A stretch of 64,000 nt of DNA from Terriglobia bacterium (GCA_020073165.1 JAIQFP010000008.1:1-64000); one strand, 5' to 3'. Positions 44,082 through 56,422 are shown, counted from the stretch's first letter. Program-made: numbers and translations. Notes: generated by a model not told the origin, from the sequence alone.

Positions 44082-44822
44082 CTAAGGCTGCAGAGGAATC
44101 GGCGGCAGCTCGGGCGGCACGGGCGGTGGCGGTACTCCCCTGGCGTGCACGATGGCCCAATGCCAATCCTGGTCGGGACCAAGGGCGTCACCCAGGGTTT
44201 CGGTGAAGACGGTGGTGGTCAACGGCGCCGCAGTGCCTTTGAGGTGGTAGAGCACGGTCAGGTCGGAACGTTTTTCCGGGACGGCTGGAGAGGCTCCCAC
44301 CGCCGCCGGCAGCAGCTTCGCCGATCCGTAATACGCGGTGTCAACCTCGGGACGCCGCAAAATGGTCAGGCCAACCGTGATCTCCTTCACATTCCATGTG
44401 GTGCCGTTGAAAAGCGAAAGCTGCAGCGTATCGCCGTTGATGCTGGCCGGGCCGTCCAGCTTCGCCAGTTCGCTGTCAGGCAGGTCCTGCGCGATGAAGG
44501 GATCGGAAAGCAACGCCGTGTTCTGCGCGTTAAAAGACAGGCTGCAGGTCACGTCCGGCGAAGACACCTGGAATGTTTTCCCGATATTGTCGAAGGTAAA
44601 CAGACGGCTGCCGCTTAACAGCTTTCGGCTTTCGATCTGATCCATGATTTGGCCGAAGTTGTCATTGTCAATGATGGTCTGTTTGGGAGCTTCTTTCTGC
44701 TTGCGCAGCGAGCGCGCAACATCGGCCAGCGAAACATCGTTGCCTTCCGACTGCGCAGCCGCAGCGCCAGACAGCCCAGCGAGCAGCAGCAACGCAACTG
44801 GCAAGTAGAGTTTGTGCTTCAT
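44082..44822 (-). CDS. Secreted hypothetical protein
   Basis: From ATG 44822 the protein has about 246 residues with a signal peptide (MKHKLYLPVALLLLAGLSGA). Recognisable parts are only a helical stretch VSLADVARSLRKQKEAPKQT and a proline-rich C-terminus (PPPPVPPELPPIPLQP). The middle holds beta-strand stretches (TFDNIGKTFQVSSPDVTCSL, TWNVKEITVGLTILRR) resembling no family I can name. It may be a periplasmic structural protein. Confidence 0.5.
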   Translation of the reverse strand: MKHKLYLPVALLLLAGLSGAAAAQSEGNDVSLADVARSLRKQKEAPKQTIIDNDNFGQIMDQIESRKLLSGSRLFTFDNIGKTFQVSSPDVTCSLSFNAQNTALLSDPFIAQDLPDSELAKLDGPASINGDTLQLSLFNGTTWNVKEITVGLTILRRPEVDTAYYGSAKLLPAAVGASPAVPEKRSDLTVLYHLKGTAAPLTTTVFTETLGDALGPDQDWHWAIVHARGVPPPPVPPELPPIPLQP

Positions 44823-44939
44823 CCCGGCAAACACTCCGACACAGAAATTGTAGTCAGCAATGCCCAGGAAGAAACAGCGGTGAGCCAAACGTTGGTATTA
44901 GAACCTTGGAAAGGTTAGCAGTTTGGTGCGAAGTGAAGA

Positions 44940-44987
44940 TTGGGCGTGCGGGACAAAGCGGCACGCAACGGGATACCGCACGCCCAA
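44940..44987. terminator. 12-bp inverted repeat after the 38-aa gene
   Basis: TTGGGCGTGCGG (44940-44951) and CCGCACGCCCAA (44976-44987) pair perfectly across a 24-base loop. It is 14 bp downstream of the small gene's stop (minus strand), so it probably ends that transcript, though no T-run follows. Confidence 0.45.
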
Positions 44988-45000
44988 ACCGACCGATCCC

Positions 45001-45117
45001 TTACAGCAGGCCAGAAGTACGGAATCGTGCAACCGGATCGAGAACCGCTTCCCGCCGGAAGATCCAGCGGGCCACCGCGAAGCCCAGCGCCGCGTAGCAC
45101 AGATGAACCAGTTTCAT
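45001..45117 (-). CDS. 38-aa membrane-anchored small protein
   Basis: ATG 45117 opens MKLVHLCYAALGFAVARWIF, a single hydrophobic segment followed by Arg-Arg, then EAVLDPVARFRTSGLL and stop. GGGGTGGG lies just before the start. The arrangement with one membrane helix and a following hairpin is what a real small gene would look like; it is too short for reliable recognition. Confidence 0.45.
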   Translation of the reverse strand: MKLVHLCYAALGFAVARWIFRREAVLDPVARFRTSGLL

Positions 45118-45124
45118 AGCCCAC

Positions 45125-45410
45125 CCCAAGTGACAACCCTGTGTTCGTACCCTGGGGGAGCCCGAAAAAGGGGCTGGTTGGTACAAGCTCACAGTAGCAA
45201 CCGCACACCAGTAGGTCAATGCACTGACGTGCTATCCATATGGCACGAAAGTAATAGGTGGGAACCACGCGGAGTAACAGCTGAACGGGTCGAAAGACCC
45301 TATGCGAGGGGAGGACACCGCTGGCCGGAGCGATCCTTCACCCGGGTATAAGCCGGGTGAAGAGAAGATGCCGCAATGGTCACGAGTAAGTACTGAAGCG
45401 TTACGCCACC
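45125..45410 (+). ncRNA. Candidate structured non-coding RNA, family unknown
   Basis: No long protein frame fits this 290-bp gap, but it is full of stems: GTACC/GGTAC (45147-45151 and 45180-45184) outside AGCCC/GGGCT (45159-45163, 45171-45175); CGTGC/GCACG (45228-45232, 45243-45247); GGGTC-GAAA-GACCC (45287-45300); CGCT/AGCG inside GGA/TCC (45313-45336); and a 9-bp TTCACCCGG/CCGGGTGAA (45337-45361). The GAAA tetraloop (GNRA) points to the plus strand. I do not recognise tmRNA, RNase P, 6S or SRP consensus parts. It could be an unassigned acidobacterial RNA such as Acido-1. Confidence 0.4.
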
Positions 45411-45415
45411 TCAGC

Positions 45416-48670
<3,255 letters not shown>

Positions 48671-48880
48671 TTGTTTCATCTCCGGGGAATGAAGTGGGAT
48701 TCACTATGTTAATGCGTACGGGCGTTTCGGGGAAGAGCCCTCGCCTGCCATGAAACCGGGTTGAAACGTTTCTCGCCTGCGGGCGGGCGACCACGGGTCA
48801 CGCAGTTACAGTGGAGGTTCAGAGGGGCGAGCCGCCATCCACTGAGCGGCTGTAGAATGTCGATGATGTTGCATCGCTTT

Positions 48881-48969
48881 GCCCGGGTGGCGAAACTGGC
48901 AGACGCACGGGACTTAAAATCCCGAGTTCCGAAAGGAACGTATCGGTTCGATTCCGATCCCGGGCACCA
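48881..48969 (+). tRNA. tRNA-Leu (UAA)
   Basis: GCCCGGG at the start pairs with CCCGGGC at the end, followed by A and an encoded CCA. The anticodon arm GGGACTTAAAATCCC has TAA in the loop. A long variable arm (GAGTTCC...GGAACG) and GGTTCGATTCC T-arm identify class II Leu. 89 nt. Confidence 0.95.
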
Positions 48970-48996
48970 ATCCGAAATCCTGATACACGGCCACCG

Positions 48997-49020
48997 AAGG
49001 GCGGGCGCTGGCCCGCCCTT
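48997..49020. terminator. Strong 10-bp hairpin between tRNA-Leu and converging kelch gene
   Basis: AAGGGCGGGC and GCCCGCCCTT pair perfectly with a GCTG loop. Position between converging units suggests a two-way terminator, though there is no clear T-run. Confidence 0.5.
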
Positions 49021-49048
49021 GGCGGTTACTGATGAAGGTCCCCCGCCG

Positions 49049-50572
49049 CTAGAACACTGTGAGCCCCACAGAATCCGACTCGATACCGTTCGCCACCACC
49101 ACCATGGTGGCGGGGCCTACCGGCATGCTGGTCGGCGGAATGAAGGTCGCCGACACCACTTTGCTCCCGGTAGCGACACCCATGGTGCTGAAGTTCTTGG
49201 TCACGGCGTAGTACACGTTCCCGACGGCGTCGGTCAGGCGCACCAGCGGGAAGTTCGTGGCAGACTGGGCATCATCCCCGTAAGCGGCGCCCTGAGTGAG
49301 GCCGTTGAACTGGGTTCCCTTGATGGTATAGCTGTTCCCGCGGGTGACGCTGCTGGGGAAGGACGTGATGGTTGGTTTCCAGGCGCTCTTGGCTGAGCCC
49401 GCAGGAATGTAGACCTCCACGTCTTGGGTGCCATCGGTGAACAGGATATGTCCGCCATTCGGCAGTACCAGCATTCTCCCGTCGTAGGAGACCTCGTTAG
49501 AGGCATTGGGCGGGCTGGGAGCCGTAATGAAAGTCGAGCCGTTGAACTCATAGAAGTCGCTTGGCGTAATGAAACAGGGGTTGATATTGGAGGCCATGAC
49601 CAACACGTTGCCATCGGGTAGGATGGCCGCCGGGCCGTCAGCAACACCGTCCTGGCCCTCGCCGGCGGAATTCGGTGGGAAGATCGGGCCTTTCGACCAC
49701 TTCTTCGTTGAGGTCTTGTAGATGTCCGTGAACCCGTTGGCTCCGGCGACAAAGACCGTGCCGTTGGGCCGGAGCACGGCTGGTCCGAGCTCGGGAACAA
49801 TGCTCAGTCCGCAGTTGTAAGGGAGGGGGTTGGGCAGCTTGCCGGCCAGAGACCACTTTCCCGTGCTTGGGTTGTACAGCTCAGACTCCGTGCCATTCTG
49901 CGTGTCCACCGTCAGCACCTTGCCGTTGGGCAACAAAGTCCAGCCTTCTTCGGAGTTGTTATCGGCCTTGCCCGTGCCCGTGGACGTCCAGGTTAAGGTC
50001 GAGAAATCCAGGAGAGCCTCTTTGGCGCTGCAGCAATCCCCTACCATGAAAGTTCCGTTGGGCAGGACCACGGTCGGGGCGTCGCCAATCTTTGACCAAC
50101 CGCTGGGAGGACTTAGCGAAATCCATTTATCCAGAATGGGCCGGTAGACAAATCCCATATTGGTATCGTCTTGTACGCCGAAGTTGTATTCACCGCCCAC
50201 GAACACGATCTGGTCGTTGGGCAACACTGCCGAGCCAAAATACAGCGGGGCGTATCCCAAACTGGCCGTGGATGTGAACAGGGACCAAGACCCAGTGGCG
50301 TAACTGCCGCCACTGTCTGGCACCAATTCCCACCAGTTCCCCGTTGCATGGCCACCAGCGCTGGCGGGCGCGGTTAGTTCTTGGACCATGACGATGCCAT
50401 CGGTCCGGAGGATGGCCGTGCCCGCGCCACTGCCGGGATAGGGCGTCACCGGCGTCCAATGTTGGGCGCTGGCGAAGGTGCACCACGCCAGCAATACCAC
50501 TACCAACATTCCGAAGTTCTGGAATATCCCCCTGTTTTGCTGCCGGTTGATACACGCCTGCAATGGCTTCAT
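49049..50572 (-). CDS. Secreted kelch-like (galactose oxidase-like) propeller protein with IPT domain
   Basis: ATG 50572 with AGGAGAG upstream opens a signal segment (FGMLVVVLLAWCTFASAQ). Residues about 35-400 contain repeated kelch strands (NDQIVFVGGEYNF, LPNGTFMVGDC, LPNGKVLTVDTQNGTE, RPNGTVFVAGANGF, LPDGNVLVMASN, LPNGGHILFTDG). The C-terminal part (PTITSFPSSVTRGNSYTIKG and SVGLTVF) is an IPT/Ig-like and galactose-oxidase-C-like domain. It lacks a recognisable copper Cys-Tyr pair by eye. The protein likely binds extracellular carbohydrate. About 507 residues. Confidence 0.78.
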   Translation of the reverse strand: MKPLQACINRQQNRGIFQNFGMLVVVLLAWCTFASAQHWTPVTPYPGSGAGTAILRTDGIVMVQELTAPASAGGHATGNWWELVPDSGGSYATGSWSLFTSTASLGYAPLYFGSAVLPNDQIVFVGGEYNFGVQDDTNMGFVYRPILDKWISLSPPSGWSKIGDAPTVVLPNGTFMVGDCCSAKEALLDFSTLTWTSTGTGKADNNSEEGWTLLPNGKVLTVDTQNGTESELYNPSTGKWSLAGKLPNPLPYNCGLSIVPELGPAVLRPNGTVFVAGANGFTDIYKTSTKKWSKGPIFPPNSAGEGQDGVADGPAAILPDGNVLVMASNINPCFITPSDFYEFNGSTFITAPSPPNASNEVSYDGRMLVLPNGGHILFTDGTQDVEVYIPAGSAKSAWKPTITSFPSSVTRGNSYTIKGTQFNGLTQGAAYGDDAQSATNFPLVRLTDAVGNVYYAVTKNFSTMGVATGSKVVSATFIPPTSMPVGPATMVVVANGIESDSVGLTVF

Positions 50573-50633
50573 AGAAATCTCTCCTGATTGTGATTTCAAA
50601 CCCTGAGACTTGTTTTTCTTGCAATCCCCACAT

Positions 50634-50891
50634 TCACTTCGACTTGAGCAGCGACTCCAGGCAGATGAGCCGGGTCCCGTCCTGGCCTTCGGAGAAATGC
50701 CACTCGCGGGCCTGGGCACCAGCGCGCAACATCAGTCCCGGCACTCCGTTGAACTCCTCGGCTTCTCCCAGCCCCACCGTGTCCACCTCACAGCCACATT
50801 CCTGGCACCAGACTCGCACCGTCCGGCGCCGCCGGATGATAAAGAATTGGTCGCTTTCGACGGTGATTTCCGTCCTTTTATGGGCAGTCAT
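50634..50891 (-). CDS. Small zinc-ribbon-like conserved protein
   Basis: ATG 50891 has AAAGGCGGA upstream. The 85-residue product reads MTAHKRTEITVESDQFFIIR, then RTVRVWCQECGCEVDTVGLG with a CxxCG knuckle, and a C-terminal REWHFSEGQDGTRLICLESL stretch with a second His/Cys pair (His and Cys), enough for one zinc site. This pattern recurs in Acidobacteriota and Planctomycetota small proteins (from memory). It may bind DNA and is divergent from the regulator gene at 51049. Confidence 0.6.
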   Translation of the reverse strand: MTAHKRTEITVESDQFFIIRRRRTVRVWCQECGCEVDTVGLGEAEEFNGVPGLMLRAGAQAREWHFSEGQDGTRLICLESLLKSK

Positions 50892-51048
50892 TCCGCCTTT
50901 CCAACGCTTTGCCCAGTCCCGAAATCGTGCTAAATTGCTTGCCACGTTTGGCTCGGCTTCTGGTCCCTCACCGCTGAACGGGAGGCATCCTGCCCAAAGC
51001 GGGCCTCAGAAGTCTTTAGAGAATTCTCAGAAATTTCTCAGGCACCTT

Positions 51049-53823
51049 ATGAGCAACCAGGGAAAGGAGTTATACGAGTTCGGTCCTTTCTGGCTTGACC
51101 CAGGCAAGCGCCTCCTGCTGCGCAACAATCAGCCTGTCCCCTTACAACTGAAGGCGTTCGAGACCCTGCTGGTGCTGGTGCGCAACAGCGAACAAGTGGT
51201 TTTGAAGGACGACCTGATGAAGGCGGTCTGGCCCGACACCTTTGTCGAAGAGTCCAACCTGGCGCAGAACATCTTTGTGCTGCGGAAAACGCTGGGTGCT
51301 ACCGCCGGGGACCACCGCTACATTGTCACCATTCCCGGCCGGGGCTACCGCTTTAGCGAGAAGGTGCGTGTCATCTCCGAGGAAGAGACCCTGGTGGTGG
51401 AGAGCCACTCGCGGGCGCGGTTAGTCATTGACCAAAGTCAGCCGCGCCGGATGTTGGTTTTCACCCTGGCAGGTGTTCTGTTGTTGCTTGCGATGGGGGT
51501 AACGGCCGGCTACAGTTATCGTCGGCTGCACAAACCTCGGCGCGCGGCGTCGTCTTCGCCGGTGGCCATCCGCCCGCGGCGGTCCGTGGCCGTGCTGGGG
51601 TTCTCGAACCTGTCAGGGCGGAGCGATCCAGCCTGGCTGTCGACCGCTTTCTCCGAGATGCTGACTACAGAGTTGGGGGCCGGCGATCAGTTGCGCATGG
51701 TCTCTTCTGAAGAAGTGTCCCATTTGAGGACCAGCCTGTCGCTTTCAGGCGGAGGCACGCTTTCTAAGGAGACGCTGGCGCGAATCCACCAGACCCTGGG
51801 CGCCGACGTGGTCGTACTGGGTTCCTACAGCGATTTGGGGAAGCAGTCGCGTGGACAGATCCGCCTCGACATAAGACTCCAGGACACGACTGCCGGGGAA
51901 ACCGTCGCAACCATCTCAGAGACGGGAACGGAAGCAGGCCTGTTTTCACTGGTTGCCCGGGCCGGGGCGCGTTTGCGAGAAAGGTTGGCGGTCCCGGCGT
52001 TGTCCACCGACCAGGCGGAGGGCGTTCTGGCTTCCCTGCCCTCTGACACTGAGGCCGCCCAGTTGTACGCCGAGGGCCTGGAGAAATTACGGCACTACGA
52101 CGCGCTTACCGCGCGGGACTTCCTGGAACAGGCCATTCATGTTGATTCTGCATACGCCCTTGCCCACTCCGCTTTGGCGGAAGCCTGGTCGCAACTCGGC
52201 TACGAAGGCAGGGCCGCGACGGAAGCCAGGAAAGCCTTCGAACTGTCGGACAAGCTGCCGCGCAAGGACCATCTCTTCATCGAAGCCAGGTACCGGGCTA
52301 TGAATAAGGAGTGGGACAAGGCACAGGAGCTTTATCACATCTTGTTCGATTTTTTCCCCGATGACATTGAGTATGGCCTGCGTTTGGCGGATGCGCAGAC
52401 CCAGGCGGGCAAGCGAAATGATGCGCTGGCCACCATCCAACTGCTGCGCAAGTTGCCTGCCCCGGCCCGCGACGACGCCCGCATCGACTTCGCCGAAGAG
52501 ATGAACTACATCCGGCTCGGCCAATACACTACCGCGCGCGCCTTGGCGCTTCGCACCGTAGACAAGACCCGGGCAAGCGGATTCGATGTGCTCCTGGCAC
52601 GGGCCCTCTACCTCGAAGCCGCCATTTTGGCGCCGCTCGGAGAAGGCGACAAGGCTATCGCCGCCGCCAACGAAGCCAAGGACATTTACAACACCGTTGG
52701 CGATCAGTGGAGCCTGGCCAACGCCCTGGAATACATCGCCTACGTTCACACCAGCAGCGGTGAGTTTGATGCTGCGGAGAAGCTGGACCGCCAGGCGCTG
52801 GCCGTCGATCGCGCCATTGGAAACAAGACCGGCGCGGCCGTCGATCTTACCTCCATCGCCGCCGTACTGGAGTCACGCGGCGACGTGGCCGGGGGCAAGA
52901 AACTGGACGAGGAGGCGCTGGCTATTGATCGTGAGATTGGAGACCGGAACCGCGAGGCCTGGGCGCTCATGGGAGTGGCGTGGGCCACCGCTGCGGAGGG
53001 TGATCTGGCCGCCAGTATTGGCCTGGACGAACAGGCATTGGCCATCTTCACGGATATGGGAGACCACAGCGGCGCGGTTTCTGCTTTGACCGAGGAAACC
53101 AGCGGGCTCAGCATGTTGGGCGACCTGAACAAAGCCCAGCAGATCGCTCAACGCTCGCTTGACCTCGCCCAGAAGGACGGCGACAAGCACACCGTAATCA
53201 GCGATCTTTTTTATCTGGGAAATATCGCAAAACTGGAAGACAAGCTGGAAGACGCCAGGAGCAGATTTTCCGAATCCCTCGCCGTGGCCCGCCAGGATGG
53301 GATGGCCGAGCGGGCTGCCGAGGCTCACCTCGGACTGGCAGAGATCGCCGCAGAACAGAACCAGCCCCAGGACGCGCAGAGAGAGGTGGATGCCGCCCTG
53401 TCCTTTCTTCAGGAACACAAAGACCCAACCGACGGAGTTGGAGCACAGCTCCTGCTGGCGACAATCGCCTTGGAACAAGGCCACCCAGCACAAGCCACCC
53501 ATGCGATGGACAGCGCACACGCACTGCTCCGCCAGATCCCGGACGACCGGGAGGCACACTTCATTTTCGGCATCACCCAGGCTCGGGTTCAGGCTGCCAC
53601 GGGAAAACTGGCTGAGGCGCGGGAGTCTCTGAAACCCGTCCTGGCAGAAACCGGCAAACACAATTTCATCCGTTATCAGTTGGAGGCGCGCCTGGCAATG
53701 TGTGAGGTTGAGGCCAAGGCCAATCCAGCCTCCGCCCGTATCCATGCCAAGGCTCTCGAGAATGAGGCCAAGTCCAAGGGCTTCGGATTGATCGCCCGCA
53801 AGGCGCTCGCCGTGGGAGCCTGA
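51049..53823 (+). CDS. Winged-helix transmembrane regulator with TPR tail (CadC-like)
   Basis: The protein (about 924 residues, ATG 51049) starts with an OmpR-type winged helix: YEFGPFWLDPGKRLLLRNNQ, LKAFETLLVLVRNSEQVVLK, VWPDTFVEESNLAQNIFVLR, GRGYRF (about 8-105). Next is one membrane span (MLVFTLAGVLLLLAMGVTAG). Outside are an adenylyl-cyclase-associated-like RSVAVLGFSNLSGRSD segment and many TPR-like helices (EKLRHYDALTARDFLEQAI and following). CadC-type proteins bind DNA while sensing an outside signal. No RBS is clear, so the start rests on family length. Confidence 0.82.
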   Translation: MSNQGKELYEFGPFWLDPGKRLLLRNNQPVPLQLKAFETLLVLVRNSEQVVLKDDLMKAVWPDTFVEESNLAQNIFVLRKTLGATAGDHRYIVTIPGRGYRFSEKVRVISEEETLVVESHSRARLVIDQSQPRRMLVFTLAGVLLLLAMGVTAGYSYRRLHKPRRAASSSPVAIRPRRSVAVLGFSNLSGRSDPAWLSTAFSEMLTTELGAGDQLRMVSSEEVSHLRTSLSLSGGGTLSKETLARIHQTLGADVVVLGSYSDLGKQSRGQIRLDIRLQDTTAGETVATISETGTEAGLFSLVARAGARLRERLAVPALSTDQAEGVLASLPSDTEAAQLYAEGLEKLRHYDALTARDFLEQAIHVDSAYALAHSALAEAWSQLGYEGRAATEARKAFELSDKLPRKDHLFIEARYRAMNKEWDKAQELYHILFDFFPDDIEYGLRLADAQTQAGKRNDALATIQLLRKLPAPARDDARIDFAEEMNYIRLGQYTTARALALRTVDKTRASGFDVLLARALYLEAAILAPLGEGDKAIAAANEAKDIYNTVGDQWSLANALEYIAYVHTSSGEFDAAEKLDRQALAVDRAIGNKTGAAVDLTSIAAVLESRGDVAGGKKLDEEALAIDREIGDRNREAWALMGVAWATAAEGDLAASIGLDEQALAIFTDMGDHSGAVSALTEETSGLSMLGDLNKAQQIAQRSLDLAQKDGDKHTVISDLFYLGNIAKLEDKLEDARSRFSESLAVARQDGMAERAAEAHLGLAEIAAEQNQPQDAQREVDAALSFLQEHKDPTDGVGAQLLLATIALEQGHPAQATHAMDSAHALLRQIPDDREAHFIFGITQARVQAATGKLAEARESLKPVLAETGKHNFIRYQLEARLAMCEVEAKANPASARIHAKALENEAKSKGFGLIARKALAVGA

Positions 53824-53853
53824 GTAACAGTTTGCTTGCAGGCAACGATGTAC

Positions 53854-53929
53854 TGGTGAGCGCGGCAGGATTCGAACCTGCGACCCATGCCTTAAAAGGG
53901 CATTGCTCTACCACCTGAGCTACGCGCCC
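53854..53929 (-). tRNA. tRNA-Lys (UUU)
   Basis: Read on the minus strand: GGGCGCG starts the acceptor stem and CGCGCTC ends it, then A and an encoded CCA. D-arm GCTCAGGTGGTAGAGC, anticodon arm with CTTTTAA loop (anticodon UUU), T-arm GCAGGTTCGAATCCTGC. 76 nt. Confidence 0.96.
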
Positions 53930-54159
53930 ACTTTGTTTCAATCTAACATATCGGCAGGGACTCAGTTCAGGCGAGCGCCATGCCCCGAGCGGCGCTGAGC
54001 ACGGTCCGGTTCTGCTCTGATGTCGCTTGCTCCAGTCTGCTGCCGGTGCCGTGCGGGCCTTTGAGCCTTCACCAAATCCTCTTCCTGTTGAACACGCGGC
54101 CAATGCGAAAGGGACTGTGCCCCGGGCAGCTCGAACAACCACTGCAACGCTCCATCCGT

Positions 54160-54175
54160 ATGCAAAACTTTGCAC
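54160..54175 (+). promoter_or_regulatory. Shared 16-bp motif upstream of the ACP gene
   Basis: ATGCAAAACTTTGCAC recurs with one change as ATGCAAAACTTTTCAC on the minus strand at 60774-60759, in the same orientation to the NRPS start. It lies 85 bp before the ACP ATG. A common operator or activator site of the cluster is likely. No other feature is seen between tRNA-Lys and the ACP gene. Confidence 0.45.
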
Positions 54176-54259
54176 TATCGGGTCGCCGACGGCTCCCATT
54201 TGGCCTTGCCAGCAGAGCGGAATCGTCATAAAATCCGCTCCGCTTGCTTGGGGAGAGAT

Positions 54260-54583
54260 ATGACTTACGAGCCGAGCGCCAACAAAGACAAGATTCGCGA
54301 CTTCGTTTTGGAATACGCGCGCGAACAGAACGTCACCTCATTGGCCGATGATGAATCCGTGCTCACCACGAAGGCGATCGACTCACTCGGTGTGTTTCGG
54401 GTGATCGCATTCATGGAAGAGACCTTTCCGATCACGATCGAGGACACCGACCTTCTGCCGGAAAATTTCGAGACGATTAATCTCATGGCAGCTTTTGTGG
54501 GGCGCAAACTCGCTGGCGACGGTGGAGACATCACGCCCGCAGTTTCCCCGGACGAGGCCAAGCCCGTCCCGGCCATGGCGTAG
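54260..54583 (+). CDS. Free-standing acyl/peptidyl carrier protein
   Basis: ATG 54260 with GGGAGAG before it. The 107-residue protein has the carrier helix 2 motif TKAIDSLGVFRVIAFMEETF with the phosphopantetheine Ser in DSLG, and helix 3 TIEDTDLLPENFETI. The N- and C-terminal tails extend beyond a standard carrier of about 80 residues. Next to an NRPS and a sulfotransferase it may carry an acyl or aminoacyl unit for the C domain; loading would need an external enzyme. Confidence 0.75.
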   Translation: MTYEPSANKDKIRDFVLEYAREQNVTSLADDESVLTTKAIDSLGVFRVIAFMEETFPITIEDTDLLPENFETINLMAAFVGRKLAGDGGDITPAVSPDEAKPVPAMA

Positions 54584-54679
54584 AGGGCAGGTACAGCCCA
54601 CATCTGGCGTCGCCAGCCAGCTTTTTTCTCCTCGGCACAAGAAATTGCCCATCCGCATCTGGGCGCCCGACGAAATTCC

Positions 54680-55540
54680 ATGTCCTTTCTCCTGCGCACC
54701 GGGTATAGGCTTTCGAAAACACGACTGCGCCCACCTCTGATTTGGCTTCGCCATCGCGGACTGGATCCCGCCGACGTCATGATCGCCTCCTATCCCAGGT
54801 CTGGGAACACCTGGTTCCGGTTCCTTCTGGCCGAAATCATGACCGGCCACACCAGCGGGTTCGACGACATCAACACAACGGTTCCCCAGGTCGGACAACA
54901 CCACATTGCTCGCCCTCTGCTGCCGGGTGGGGGCCGGCTGATCAAGACCCACGAGCCGTATCGCAAAGAATATGCCAAGGCGATCTACCTGGTGCGCGAT
55001 GTGCGGGACGCGGTGCTGTCCTATTACGACCGCGGGACCTACCTCGGGGTCTTCAAAGGAATCACCTTCGATGTTTTCTTGCCAATGTTCCTACAAGGCG
55101 AGACGAACCCCATCGGCTCATGGCAGAGCCATGTGCACACCTGGTTGGAATCGCCACTGGCCCGCAGCGGCCAACTATTGGTGGTCCGATTTGAGGACAT
55201 GCGGCGTGATACCGAAGCCACTCTGGCCAGGGTGCTCGCGTTCCTCGGTGTGGCCGCAGATGAGCCAAGGATTCGCCACGCTATCGCCGCTAATTCGGTG
55301 GAACGAATGCGCGCCAAGGAAGACGCCTCCCGAACCTACCCCCATAGCTCCCAGGAGAGCGGCCGCTTCGTGCGCGGTGCATTGGTGGGAGGCTGGCGAA
55401 GCAGATTAACGGACGAACAGATAGAAGTTGTGGACCGCTACGCCGGCCCGGAACTGGAGCGCTTGGGATACTCGACTTTGGCGGCCAAGGGGCAGCAAAG
55501 CCTGTCCCTGCCCGGCAAGGAGTTGGCTTGGCGGGAATGA
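54680..55540 (+). CDS. Sulfotransferase domain protein
   Basis: This 286-residue protein has the PAPS 5'-phosphosulfate loop YPRSGNTWFRFLLAE (38-52), a 3'-phosphate segment YLVRDVRDAVLSYYDRGTYL, and RFEDMRRDTEATLARVLAFL. The C-terminal GALVGGWRSRLTDEQIEVVD is also typical. It transfers sulfate from PAPS to a hydroxyl or amine on a small molecule. It lies 97 bp after the ACP gene in the same direction and meets the JmjC gene tail to tail with a 1-bp gap, so it probably modifies the NRPS product. Confidence 0.85.
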   Translation: MSFLLRTGYRLSKTRLRPPLIWLRHRGLDPADVMIASYPRSGNTWFRFLLAEIMTGHTSGFDDINTTVPQVGQHHIARPLLPGGGRLIKTHEPYRKEYAKAIYLVRDVRDAVLSYYDRGTYLGVFKGITFDVFLPMFLQGETNPIGSWQSHVHTWLESPLARSGQLLVVRFEDMRRDTEATLARVLAFLGVAADEPRIRHAIAANSVERMRAKEDASRTYPHSSQESGRFVRGALVGGWRSRLTDEQIEVVDRYAGPELERLGYSTLAAKGQQSLSLPGKELAWRE

Positions 55541-55541
55541 A

Positions 55542-56375
55542 CTAACCGCCAGCCCGATTGGCAAAGAATCTCAGGACCGGTAGTTCGGCGCTTGCGCTGG
55601 CGGAAGCAAGGTGCTTGAAAAACCATCTCCAGGTGCTGGCATGCACGAAGTTCCAGGTGAGCGAGATGCTGTCGGTCAGGCTCGTCGCATGGTGTGGCCA
55701 CCCTCGCGGAATAAACACAACCTCTCCCGGCTTCAGGGTCATTTCAGCCCACGGTTTCTCTCCGGCCCCTGGCGTGTTCTTTGCAGCGCCCGGTGAAGTC
55801 GCGACTTCCTGCTCGGGCCGATAGAAGAGCAGATGTTTCTCCCCGAAAAGTTGGCAGAGCACAGCGTCACTGGCCCAGGGGTCACGATGAAGACGCGTGC
55901 AAGCCCCGCGCCCCGAGATGAAGAGCCCTTTCCCGGGGAACAAGTCCGTGGTGGGAGTGGTGGGCCGCCCGGGCACGCTGCACGGCAACAGGTAGTCAGA
56001 GTTGGGCAGAAAATAGGGCAACGACCACTGCTCCGAGAAGCTCTTGAATGCCTCGTCGGCCCACACAAAATCCACATCCTTCATCTTGGTGTACCAGCGG
56101 ACGTAGGGCAGTGGCTTCTTCGCCACCGGCTCGCCGCTCTTGCCAAACCATTCCTGCAAGTACGCCCGCAGGGGCACCACGTTCGTAAGATCAAACAGAT
56201 CGTTGTAGACCTGCACCAACTCCGCGCCAAATCTGCTCTCCAATTCCTCGGGCGTTCGAAACAGTCTCCAGCGATTCATCGCATCCGCAACCACCACGGG
56301 CTGGTTTCCAATCAAGTAGCGTTCGATGAACTCAACCGGGGCCAGCGCGCTTCTTCTGTCTATGATTTCAGCCAT
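55542..56375 (-). CDS. JmjC-like cupin oxygenase
   Basis: ATG 56375 has AAGGAG upstream. The protein (about 277 residues) matches the cupin_8/JmjC fold: RLHRDPWASDAVLCQLFGEK holds the metal-binding His163-x-Asp165, and FIPRGWPHHATSLTDSISLT holds the distal His (228 or 229). The YRPEQE strand and the Pro-rich insert at about 190-208 follow. JmjC-like enzymes are Fe(II)/2-oxoglutarate hydroxylases acting on peptides or amino acids. It is 47 bp downstream of the NRPS gene on the same strand, so the two are probably in one operon. Confidence 0.78.
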   Translation of the reverse strand: MAEIIDRRSALAPVEFIERYLIGNQPVVVADAMNRWRLFRTPEELESRFGAELVQVYNDLFDLTNVVPLRAYLQEWFGKSGEPVAKKPLPYVRWYTKMKDVDFVWADEAFKSFSEQWSLPYFLPNSDYLLPCSVPGRPTTPTTDLFPGKGLFISGRGACTRLHRDPWASDAVLCQLFGEKHLLFYRPEQEVATSPGAAKNTPGAGEKPWAEMTLKPGEVVFIPRGWPHHATSLTDSISLTWNFVHASTWRWFFKHLASASASAELPVLRFFANRAGG

Positions 56376-56422
56376 GGAATTCCGGCTCCTTCTGTGAAGA
56401 GGCGGGCACGACAGCAAGACAC

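Noticed and set aside
45223-45252. Hammerhead ribozyme (CTGACG...CGAAAG)
   Set aside because: The core needs CUGANGA; here the seventh base is U instead of A, and no third stem is found around it.
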